Shown piece by piece: positions 7,337 through 14,319 of a DNA stretch of 18,785 bases (positions are counted from its first letter, which is position 1; each line of letters opens with the position of its first letter). The notes beneath the pieces were generated by a model. It was not told the origin of the DNA. It was given only the letters and a program-made list of their open reading frames with translations, and did not search any database. Origin of the DNA: an uncultured Ruminococcus sp. (GTDB lineage Bacteria; Bacillota; Clostridia; Oscillospirales; Ruminococcaceae); assembly GCA_902772615.1 (NCBI GenBank), contig CACYBC010000021.1, forward strand, positions 1-18,785, read 5' to 3'. Position numbers and translations under genes: made by a program.

Positions 7337-8698
7337 ATGAAACCTACCAGCCTCAGAATCCTTATGAACGGCCTGACATCATCGTATGTCCCCGATATCC
7401 CTGTCGACACAGTCGTCACGGATTCCAGACAGGTGACTCCCGGTTCCGTGTTCGTTGCCATAGTAGGTGACAATTTTGACGGCAATGATTATGCCCGGCA
7501 GGCACTGGACAGCGGAGCCGCAGCAGCCGTCGTATCGAGAGGCAGCGGGGAAGGGATGATCCTGGTCGAGGATACGAAAGACGCGCTGTGCGCAATGGCA
7601 GGCAACTACCGCGATCAGTTCAAGCCTCTCGTTGTAGGTGTTACCGGCTCGGTGGGCAAGACCACTACCAAGGAGATGGTGGCGGCGATATTCTCGTCAT
7701 TTGACAGAAATACTCTCAAGAACTTTGAGAACAGGAACAATGAGATCGGACTGCCCGAAACGGTGTTCCGTATGGATGACGATACCAGACTTGCCATCCT
7801 TGAGATGGGAATGAGCAGCCTCGGAGAGATAAGCAGGCTTTCCAAATGCGGAAAGCCCCATGCTGCGATAATCACTTACATCGGAGTCTCCCACATAGAG
7901 ATGCTGGGCTCCAGAGAGAACATACTCAAGGCCAAGCTTGAGATCACAGACGGCATGGACAAAGACGGATTCCTGGTCATAAACGGAGACGATCCTTATC
8001 TTACCGGAGCAGTCGACCGCATCCCCGTTCCCGTTGTGACATTCGGGGTAGAAGACGGCGACTACGATGTAGCTGCCAGAAACATCTCGTGCAAGAGTTT
8101 TCCGTCGGAATTTGACATAGTGGACAGGGAACACGGCGTGTTCAGGGCGGTGATACCCTGTTCCGGGATCAACAATGTACAGGACGCGATAGCTGCATAT
8201 GCTCTGGCAACACGGCTCGGATTCGATCCGGCGCGGTGTGCCGCGGCACTGTCGGACTACGAACCTGCGGGAATGCGTCAGCGCTTCAGGAAGGTGAGAG
8301 ACATCACCGTCATAGAGGACTGCTACAACGCAGCTCCTGAATCGATGGAAGCAGCGCTGAGGATACTCTCGGATCTCAGCTGCGACGGACACCGGATAGC
8401 GGTCCTCGGCGACATGCTGGAGCTCGGAGCCGTATCGGAGGATGCCCACAGAAGGACAGGCGAACTGGCCGGGGAACTCGGCATAGACGCTGTTCTGTGC
8501 TATGGTGAGATGTCAAGACTCACAGCGCAGGAAGCCAAAGCTGCAGGATGTCCGACGGTCAGGCATTTTGATGACAAGAAGGAACTTGCCGAATTCCTGC
8601 TGGGTATATCCGGCGCGGGCGACACGATCCTGTTCAAGGGATCCAGAGGCATGGCACTGGAAGATATCATCAAGATCTTTAGCGGGGAGAACGATTGA
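7337..8698 (+). CDS. murF: UDP-N-acetylmuramoyl-tripeptide--D-alanyl-D-alanine ligase
   Basis: MurF adds D-Ala-D-Ala to the UDP-MurNAc-tripeptide, using ATP, to complete the cytoplasmic peptidoglycan precursor. With the start at 7337 the protein is 453 residues, normal for the family. It has the N-terminal substrate domain (TDSRQVTPGSVFVA), the ATP-binding loop GVTGSVGKTTT at 101-111, NRNNEIG in the central domain and the C-terminal segment EDCYNAAPESM. An in-frame ATG at 7298 would add 13 residues, but its AAGGAG is only one base away and the added residues are encoded by the hairpin. The family N-terminus begins at MKPTSLRIL, so 7337 is chosen. The stop is one base from the mraY start. Confidence 0.95.
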   Translation: MKPTSLRILMNGLTSSYVPDIPVDTVVTDSRQVTPGSVFVAIVGDNFDGNDYARQALDSGAAAAVVSRGSGEGMILVEDTKDALCAMAGNYRDQFKPLVVGVTGSVGKTTTKEMVAAIFSSFDRNTLKNFENRNNEIGLPETVFRMDDDTRLAILEMGMSSLGEISRLSKCGKPHAAIITYIGVSHIEMLGSRENILKAKLEITDGMDKDGFLVINGDDPYLTGAVDRIPVPVVTFGVEDGDYDVAARNISCKSFPSEFDIVDREHGVFRAVIPCSGINNVQDAIAAYALATRLGFDPARCAAALSDYEPAGMRQRFRKVRDITVIEDCYNAAPESMEAALRILSDLSCDGHRIAVLGDMLELGAVSEDAHRRTGELAGELGIDAVLCYGEMSRLTAQEAKAAGCPTVRHFDDKKELAEFLLGISGAGDTILFKGSRGMALEDIIKIFSGEND

Positions 8699-8699
8699 T

Positions 8700-9710
8700 A
8701 TGATCATTTCGGCTATCATAACTGCGGTAATCGCGTTTCTCATCTCATGGCTGACAGGATACAAGCTCGTGCCCTGGCTCAGAGCGGTAAAGATGGGACA
8801 GGTCATAAACGATATAGGACCTACCTGGCATAAGTACAAGGAAGGCACACCCACTATGGGAGGACTGATGTTCATAGCGGGGACTGTCATCGCCTCCGTG
8901 TGCGGGTATGTCATCCTCGGACTTCTCTCACGGGAGTACTTCCGTTCTCCGCTGAGCGTGGAGTGGAAGAGGCTGTTGATCAACCTTGTCTGCTGCGTCG
9001 CTTTTGCCCTGATCGGATTCGACGACGACTATCACAAGATCCATAATCATCAGAACCTGGGACTGACGGCGAAGCAGAAGATCGTTCTGCAGATCGTGGT
9101 ATCTGCCGCATATCTCGCTGCAATGCATTTCTGGGTGGAAGATGATACTGCGGTTTGGCTTCCCGTGGTGGGTGACATCAACCTCGGATTCTTCTATTAT
9201 CCTCTGCTGATGTTCTCCATAATCGGCATAGTCAACGCGGTCAACCTCACCGACGGGGTGGACGGACTTGCGGGTTCCACGATGATGGTCGCCGCGGCGG
9301 GATTCATGGTACTTTCAGTCATCCTCAACAGACCGGGCAACCTGCTGCTCTCCACGGCGGTGGGAGCTTCCCTGATAGGCTTCCTTATCTGGAACTTCAA
9401 GCCTGCGAAGGTGTTCATGGGAGATACGGGATCGATGTTCCTCGGAGGAGCGGTCGTCGCGATGTCCTTCGGGTGCGGCAGAGAACTGTTCATGCTGATA
9501 TCGGGCGTGCTGTTCGTGATCGAAGCTTTCTCCGACATCATTCAGGTGGGATATTTCAAACTCACACACGGCAAGAGGATATTCAAGATGGCGCCGATCC
9601 ACCATCATTTCGAGATGAGCGGCTGGTCGGAGGAGAAGATCGTGCTGGTGTTCTCGCTGATCTCCCTTGCCGGAAGCCTTGTTTCAATCTTTTTAACGAT
9701 ACTCAGCTGA
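8700..9710 (+). CDS. mraY: phospho-N-acetylmuramoyl-pentapeptide-transferase
   Basis: MraY transfers phospho-MurNAc-pentapeptide from UDP to undecaprenyl phosphate, making lipid I at the inner face of the membrane. The 336-residue protein has many hydrophobic segments consistent with the ten-helix fold. Family motifs are in order: GTPTMGG at 49-55, the acidic FDDDYHK around 107-113, NLTDGVDGLAGS at 182-193, GDTGS at 241-245 and the HHHFE motif at 301-305. The start at 8700 gives the family N-terminus, has GGGGAGA upstream, and lies one base after the murF stop. The frame is open further upstream but only as an overlap with murF. Confidence 0.97.
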   Translation: MIISAIITAVIAFLISWLTGYKLVPWLRAVKMGQVINDIGPTWHKYKEGTPTMGGLMFIAGTVIASVCGYVILGLLSREYFRSPLSVEWKRLLINLVCCVAFALIGFDDDYHKIHNHQNLGLTAKQKIVLQIVVSAAYLAAMHFWVEDDTAVWLPVVGDINLGFFYYPLLMFSIIGIVNAVNLTDGVDGLAGSTMMVAAAGFMVLSVILNRPGNLLLSTAVGASLIGFLIWNFKPAKVFMGDTGSMFLGGAVVAMSFGCGRELFMLISGVLFVIEAFSDIIQVGYFKLTHGKRIFKMAPIHHHFEMSGWSEEKIVLVFSLISLAGSLVSIFLTILS

Positions 9711-9731
9711 CCGAAAGGAAACGTCATAAAA

Positions 9732-10883
9732 ATGTCCGAAAAGGGGAAAAAGAACAATATCCCGAAGACAGACAGAGTGATGCTCGTTCTCGTGCTCATT
9801 CTTGTTCTGCTCGGCCTTATTATGATGTTCTCGGCAAGTTACGCCAATGCGCTCTACTATAAGAACGATGCGCTGTACTACATAAAGAAGCAGGCCAAAT
9901 TCGCGGCGGTTGGACTGGTCATGATGATGATCATCTCCTATATCCCGTACACGATACTCCACAGGTTCGCAGGACTTATATACCTGGGAGCGCTGGGCCT
10001 CCTGGCGATCACGCTTACGATGCCCGCGATAAACGATGCAAAAAGATGGATACTGTTCGGCGGATTCACTTTCCAGCCGTCAGAGGCGATGAAATTCGCC
10101 ATCATAATACTTTTTGCCCATCTGATCTCTGTCCGTCCTACCAGACTGAATGATTTCTGGCAGGGATTCATGATGCATATGGTCCTGATGGGCATACCCG
10201 CGGTCATCATGCTGGGACAGCCCCATATATCCGGCATCATACAGCTGATCATCTTCGGTAGCGTCGTGATGCTCATAGGAGGAGCGAAGATACATCATTT
10301 CCTCATCGCCGGAACGGCTGCAGCTTCAGGTCTGGGACTTGCGATCTGGAAACTGGAGAAATTCAAATATGCCCGCGAGAGGATCGCGACGCTGATCAAC
10401 GGAGGTGGCGGAGAATCGGAAGGCTGGCAGATCTACCAGGCACTGCTTGCGATCGGTTCCGGCGGGTTCTTCGGGCTCGGCCTCGGAAACTCCAGACAGA
10501 AGCAGCTATACGTACCGGAGCCTCAGAACGACTTCATCCTCTCCATAATCTGCGAAGAGATCGGATTCATGGGAGTATTCATAATCATTTTCCTGTTCGT
10601 GATGTTCTTCCTCAGAGGGATCAACATCGCCATGAAGGCTAAAGACAGGTTCGGCACGCTGCTCGTCGCGGGAGTCATCTCACAGATAGCAACGCAGACG
10701 ATCCTGAACATAGGCGTCGTCACGGCATCCATACCGAACACTGGAATAAGCCTTCCTTTCTTCAGTCAGGGAGGCACTTCGATACTCCTGCTGCTGTGTG
10801 CGGTAGGGGTCGTTCTCTCGGTCGCCAGGTACAGCAATGTAAGTGAAGGCGAAGTATCCGAAACGGAGGACACAGAACTATGA
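9732..10883 (+). CDS. ftsW: septal SEDS glycosyltransferase FtsW (FtsW/SpoVE type)
   Basis: A polytopic SEDS-family membrane enzyme that polymerises lipid II into glycan strands at the septum with its partner class B PBP. The 383-residue protein has about ten hydrophobic segments. It carries FQPSE at 114-118, GNSRQKQLYVPEPQNDFI with the presumed catalytic Asp at 267, CEEIGF after it, and the C-terminal PNTGISLPFFSQGGTS signature. The periplasmic QPD-type element reads GQPHIS at 162-167. murD, often found between mraY and ftsW, is absent. The AAAGGA ribosome site is about 12 bases upstream. The stop overlaps the murG start (ATGA). SpoVE and FtsW cannot be told apart from sequence here. Confidence 0.94.
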   Translation: MSEKGKKNNIPKTDRVMLVLVLILVLLGLIMMFSASYANALYYKNDALYYIKKQAKFAAVGLVMMMIISYIPYTILHRFAGLIYLGALGLLAITLTMPAINDAKRWILFGGFTFQPSEAMKFAIIILFAHLISVRPTRLNDFWQGFMMHMVLMGIPAVIMLGQPHISGIIQLIIFGSVVMLIGGAKIHHFLIAGTAAASGLGLAIWKLEKFKYARERIATLINGGGGESEGWQIYQALLAIGSGGFFGLGLGNSRQKQLYVPEPQNDFILSIICEEIGFMGVFIIIFLFVMFFLRGINIAMKAKDRFGTLLVAGVISQIATQTILNIGVVTASIPNTGISLPFFSQGGTSILLLLCAVGVVLSVARYSNVSEGEVSETEDTEL

Positions 10884-11998
10884 GGGCTGTGATAGCTGCC
10901 GGCGGTACCGCGGGGCACGTCAATCCCGCACTTGCGATAGCTGACGAGATAGTCAGGCGTGAGCCCGGCTCAGAGATCAGATTCATGGGAAGGGAAGACG
11001 GGATGGAGAACCGTCTGGTGACTTCGCGCGGATATGAGCTCGTTCCAATTGACGTTTGGGGATTCATGCGGAGCTTCAAGTGGGAGGACATCCTCTTCAA
11101 TCTGAATTCCCTCAGGCTCATAGTGAAATCCAGCATAGAGGCCAGAAGGTTCCTCAGGAAGTTCAGACCCGATATAGTGATAGGCTGCGGAGGTTACGTC
11201 AGCGGCCCGGTCGTCATGCAGGCGTCGAGACTGGGAATAAAGACCGCGATCCATGAGCAGAACTCATTTCCCGGAGTCACCACCAGGATCCTTTCAAAGA
11301 AGGTCGACCTGATACTGGCTCCCAATGAGGATGCAAAGCAGAAGATAGGCAAGCCCGAAAAGACCGTCATCGTCGGCAATCCGGTATCCTCGAAGATAAT
11401 CGAGGCCGACAGAGAAGCAGCCAGAGAAAAGCTGGGGATAGGGGACAGGACATGCATACTGTCCTTCGGAGGTTCGCTCGGAGCCAAAGTGATAAACGAC
11501 ATAGTTGCCAGAATGTTCAAACTTTGCAAGGGCAGGGATGATATATTCTTCATACACGCCACCGGCGGTTATGATACGGAGACTTTTCCGAGGGAGCTGA
11601 AAGATGAGGGCGTAAGCCTGGAAGATCTTCCCTGCAGGGTCAGCACATACATAGATGACATGCCGGACTGTCTTGCCGCGTCAGACCTCGTGGTGTCGAG
11701 AAGCGGCGCCATAACGATCAGCGAACTTGCCGTTTCCGGAAGGCCGTCATATCTTATACCGTCTCCCCATGTTGCCGAGAATCATCAGTACTACAATGCG
11801 CTCACGCTGTACAGCAGAGGCGCGGCAGTGCTGGAGGAAGAAAAGGACATGATCCCCGACAGGACCGCAGAGGCGATAATTGCTCTGGCGGAGGATAAGG
11901 AGAGGCTCGTCAAAATGGCTGCTGCGGCCAGGGAGATCAGCGCGCCTGATTCCGCTTCGGAGATATATGATCACATAAATAGCTTACTGAAAGGCTGA
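10880..11998 (+). CDS. murG: UDP-N-acetylglucosamine--lipid I GlcNAc transferase
   Basis: MurG adds GlcNAc from UDP-GlcNAc to lipid I, giving lipid II, at the cytoplasmic face of the membrane. The 372-residue protein is of family length. N-terminal motifs are GGTAGHVNPALAIA (from residue 8), GCGGYVSGP at 102-110 and HEQNSFPGV from 125. The C-terminal donor-binding half has SFGGSLGAKVIND at 195-207 and RSGAITISELAVSGRP ending in NHQYYNA. The linker motif usually read as GNPVR is GNPVS here (166-170). It overlaps ftsW by four bases and is followed after five bases by ftsQ, so MurG, FtsW and FtsQ should be made together. Confidence 0.97.
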   Translation: MRAVIAAGGTAGHVNPALAIADEIVRREPGSEIRFMGREDGMENRLVTSRGYELVPIDVWGFMRSFKWEDILFNLNSLRLIVKSSIEARRFLRKFRPDIVIGCGGYVSGPVVMQASRLGIKTAIHEQNSFPGVTTRILSKKVDLILAPNEDAKQKIGKPEKTVIVGNPVSSKIIEADREAAREKLGIGDRTCILSFGGSLGAKVINDIVARMFKLCKGRDDIFFIHATGGYDTETFPRELKDEGVSLEDLPCRVSTYIDDMPDCLAASDLVVSRSGAITISELAVSGRPSYLIPSPHVAENHQYYNALTLYSRGAAVLEEEKDMIPDRTAEAIIALAEDKERLVKMAAAAREISAPDSASEIYDHINSLLKG

Positions 11999-12003
11999 AG
12001 GAT

Positions 12004-12897
12004 TTGGCTGATACCGGATCAAAAAGAAGGACCAGGAGAAGGAGCGCCTCTGTGTACATCAGAAGGCGCATCACTGCCATACTTATTTTTATAGCGATAG
12101 TCACCGGAATAGTCCTTTCGATGACTGTTTTCTTTAATATCGAGAATATAGAAGTCAAGGGAAAACTGGAGATATACACGAAGCAGGAGGTCTCGAATGC
12201 CTCGGGACTCAGAAAGGGTGACAACATCTTCCGGTTTTCCGCGTACAACACCAAGAACCGTATTATCCACGATCTTCCGTACATCTCCGACGTGGTGATA
12301 AAGAGGATCCTTCCGTCAACTGTCACGATATCGGTGAAGGAGGCGGACAACGCTCTGGTCATGGTCTGCCAGGGCAGCTACCTGATCCTCACCCAGGACC
12401 TTAAGATTATTAATTCCCTGAATACCTATTCGGGGAAATCGCTCATGATATACGGAGTGGATCCGCTGAGCACAAAGCCCGGGGATATGATAACCGCCGA
12501 GAATGAGTCTGCTGTAAAGAACCTCAGGGACATGGTGAGATATCTGGCCGAACTGGATCTGCTTTCCGACGCTACGGCGGTCAACTCTTCCGACAGACTG
12601 GATCTCGCGCTGCTGATGAATGGCAGAGTGCTCGTCAGATTCGGTACTGCCGGAGACCTTGAGAGAAAGTTCCTGATGCTGGCGGAGATGATGCACAACC
12701 AGCTGTCTGAGGAGGACAGGGGCATACTTGACCTTTCAGTCAGCGGCAAGGCGACGTTCGCTCCGAGAGATGATGCGGCTTTTGCCGCTGCGGTCAGCGA
12801 ATCCATGTTCCATATCAAAGTCGATCCGCCCGCGCCTGAACCCGAACCTGAAGGTGAGGCCGAAACAGAGACTGAGACAGGCAGTGAAACAGGCTGA
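12004..12897 (+). CDS. ftsQ: cell division protein FtsQ/DivIB with POTRA domain
   Basis: A bitopic division protein that forms a complex with FtsL/DivIC outside the membrane. The 297-residue reading from TTG at 12004 has an Arg-rich cytoplasmic tail, one membrane segment at about 23-43, and a POTRA domain at about 47-115 beginning FNIENIEVKG. A beta-type domain follows, ending in an acidic Pro/Glu/Thr tail (about 275-297). The start is uncertain. TTG at 12004 sits five bases after murG with AAAGG nine bases upstream. GTG at 12052 has a better GAAGGAG seven bases upstream, but those bases also encode the Arg-rich tail that anchors such proteins. Identification rests on POTRA fold, topology and position. 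Confidence 0.9.
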   Translation: MADTGSKRRTRRRSASVYIRRRITAILIFIAIVTGIVLSMTVFFNIENIEVKGKLEIYTKQEVSNASGLRKGDNIFRFSAYNTKNRIIHDLPYISDVVIKRILPSTVTISVKEADNALVMVCQGSYLILTQDLKIINSLNTYSGKSLMIYGVDPLSTKPGDMITAENESAVKNLRDMVRYLAELDLLSDATAVNSSDRLDLALLMNGRVLVRFGTAGDLERKFLMLAEMMHNQLSEEDRGILDLSVSGKATFAPRDDAAFAAAVSESMFHIKVDPPAPEPEPEGEAETETETGSETG

Positions 12898-12926
12898 GAC
12901 AGCATCTTTTTTTCCAAATATCGTAA

Positions 12927-12954
12927 TTTGAAAAAAAAGAGGTTATAATATAAT
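12927..12954 (+). promoter_or_regulatory. probable ftsZ promoter
   Basis: The AT-rich gap after ftsQ holds two overlapping TATAAT boxes (12944-12949 and 12949-12954). Upstream is TTTGAA/TTGAAA at 12927-12933, which gives a 15-16 base spacer to the second box. A run of T and A bases just before could act as an UP-like element. The spacer is slightly short, so the exact -35 is uncertain, but a separate promoter for ftsZ fits the 141-base gap in an otherwise tight cluster. Confidence 0.55.
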
Positions 12955-12973
12955 ATCCGTATGTATATATGTC

Positions 12974-12999
12974 CGCTGTTTCGGTAAGACGGGACAGCG
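12974..12999 (+). other. stem-loop in the ftsZ leader
   Basis: CGCTGTTTC (12974-12982) pairs with GGGACAGCG (12991-12999) over nine positions, including two G-U pairs, around an eight-base loop. There is no T tract, so it is not an intrinsic terminator. It lies downstream of the probable promoter and 40 bases before the ftsZ start, so it would be in the 5' end of the mRNA. Confidence 0.5.
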
Positions 13000-13038
13000 C
13001 GTAATCTATATTGTGTCGAGGAGGCTTAGTCCAAAAAG

Positions 13039-14277
13039 ATGAACTTCAGACTAGATGATGAAACCCAGTACACAACAAACATCAAAGTCGTAGGCGTCGG
13101 CGGAGGCGGCGGAAACGCAGTCAACCGCATGTCTGATGCCGGGATCCAGGGCGTCGAACTCATAGCGATGAATACCGACAGCCAGATCCTCAAATACAGC
13201 AAAGCCACATATAAGCTTCAGATAGGGGACAAGCTGACTCACGGACTTGGAGCCGGCGGAGATCCCGAGAAAGGCAAGCGCGCCGCTGATGAGAGCCGCG
13301 AGGAGATCGCAGCTGCTCTTAAGGGCGCCAACATGGTGTTCGTTACTGCCGGAATGGGCGGCGGAACCGGTACGGGAGCTGCTCCTGTGGTCGCAGAGAT
13401 CGCAAAGGAACAGGGCATCCTCACCGTGGCTATAGTCACCAAGCCCTTCTCCTTCGAAGGAAGAAGGAAGATGCGTCTTGCTGAGGACGGACTTGCAGAG
13501 CTCCGTCAGCATGTAGACTCTCTTATAGTGATCCCCAATGACAGACTCAAACTTCTTGAGACGGATGAACCGATAACCCTCAAGAATGCATTCTATATGG
13601 CCGACAACGTTCTTCGCCAGGGCGTCCAGTGCATCTCGGAAGCCATCAATGTGCCCGGACTCATCAACCTTGACTTCGCAGACGTAGAGTCCGTAATGAA
13701 GAACATGGGATATGCCCACATGGGCGTCGGCAGAGCATCCGGAAAGGACAAGGCGCGCGTCGCTGCATCCATGGCTATCGACAGCCCGCTGCTTGAGACC
13801 AAGATCGATGGCTGTAAAGGCATTATCCTTAACATTACTGCGTCGGCCGACATCGACCTTAATGACGTCGAACTCGCAGCCAACATGTTCAAGGAAGCGG
13901 CCGATCCCGATGCCAACATCATCTGGGGCGTTGCCTTCAATGATGATATGGACGATGAGATGTCCATCACCGCCATTGCCGCCGGTTTTGACGAGCCCGT
14001 TCTCGCCGAGCCTGTGGCAAAGACACAGCCTGAACCTGCTCCGGCACCGGAACCTGTGGCGGAACCCGAACCAGCTCCGGCACCTGTCGAGACACAGCCC
14101 GAACCCAAGCCGGAAAGGACACCTGAGACCGAATGGGATATCTGGCTCAGGGATTTCAGCGCAAAGAGCGAGAAGATGGGATTCGGAACCTCCGATATAA
14201 GCAAGAAGCCTCTTGCAGACTTCAGCGCGGATCTGAGCGACCTTCTCGATCTCGATAAGCAGAACGGAGAGGACTGA
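13039..14277 (+). CDS. ftsZ: cell division GTPase FtsZ
   Basis: FtsZ is the tubulin homologue that polymerises into the division ring. The 412-residue protein has the nucleotide site GVGGGGGNAVNRM (from residue 19), GAGGDPE at 71-77, and the tubulin signature GMGGGTGTG at 105-113. The T7 catalytic loop NLDFADV at 210-216 completes GTP hydrolysis in the next subunit. After the globular core (to about 317) comes a Pro/Glu/Ala-rich linker to about 362. EWDIWLRDF at 365-373 resembles the conserved C-terminal peptide (DIPxFLR in many species), but 39 further residues follow. GAGGAGG lies 14 bases before the ATG, longer than usual, and no nearer start exists. No ftsA gene is adjacent. Confidence 0.98.
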   Translation: MNFRLDDETQYTTNIKVVGVGGGGGNAVNRMSDAGIQGVELIAMNTDSQILKYSKATYKLQIGDKLTHGLGAGGDPEKGKRAADESREEIAAALKGANMVFVTAGMGGGTGTGAAPVVAEIAKEQGILTVAIVTKPFSFEGRRKMRLAEDGLAELRQHVDSLIVIPNDRLKLLETDEPITLKNAFYMADNVLRQGVQCISEAINVPGLINLDFADVESVMKNMGYAHMGVGRASGKDKARVAASMAIDSPLLETKIDGCKGIILNITASADIDLNDVELAANMFKEAADPDANIIWGVAFNDDMDDEMSITAIAAGFDEPVLAEPVAKTQPEPAPAPEPVAEPEPAPAPVETQPEPKPERTPETEWDIWLRDFSAKSEKMGFGTSDISKKPLADFSADLSDLLDLDKQNGED

Positions 14278-14319
14278 TCACCAGTCTTCACGGAATCCTG
14301 AATTACTGAGGTCAATCGA

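Noticed and set aside
8502..8699. Upstream in-frame extension of mraY by 66 residues
   Set aside because: It overlaps murF in another frame, the added residues are not MraY-like, and the start at 8700 gives the family N-terminus with a good ribosome site.
12905..12940. A/T-rich dyad (T tract, CAAAT, ATTTG, A tract) after ftsQ considered as a terminator
   Set aside because: The stem is almost all A-T with a central mismatch, and it is followed by GGTTATAAT and not by a T tract; it looks like promoter-flanking sequence.
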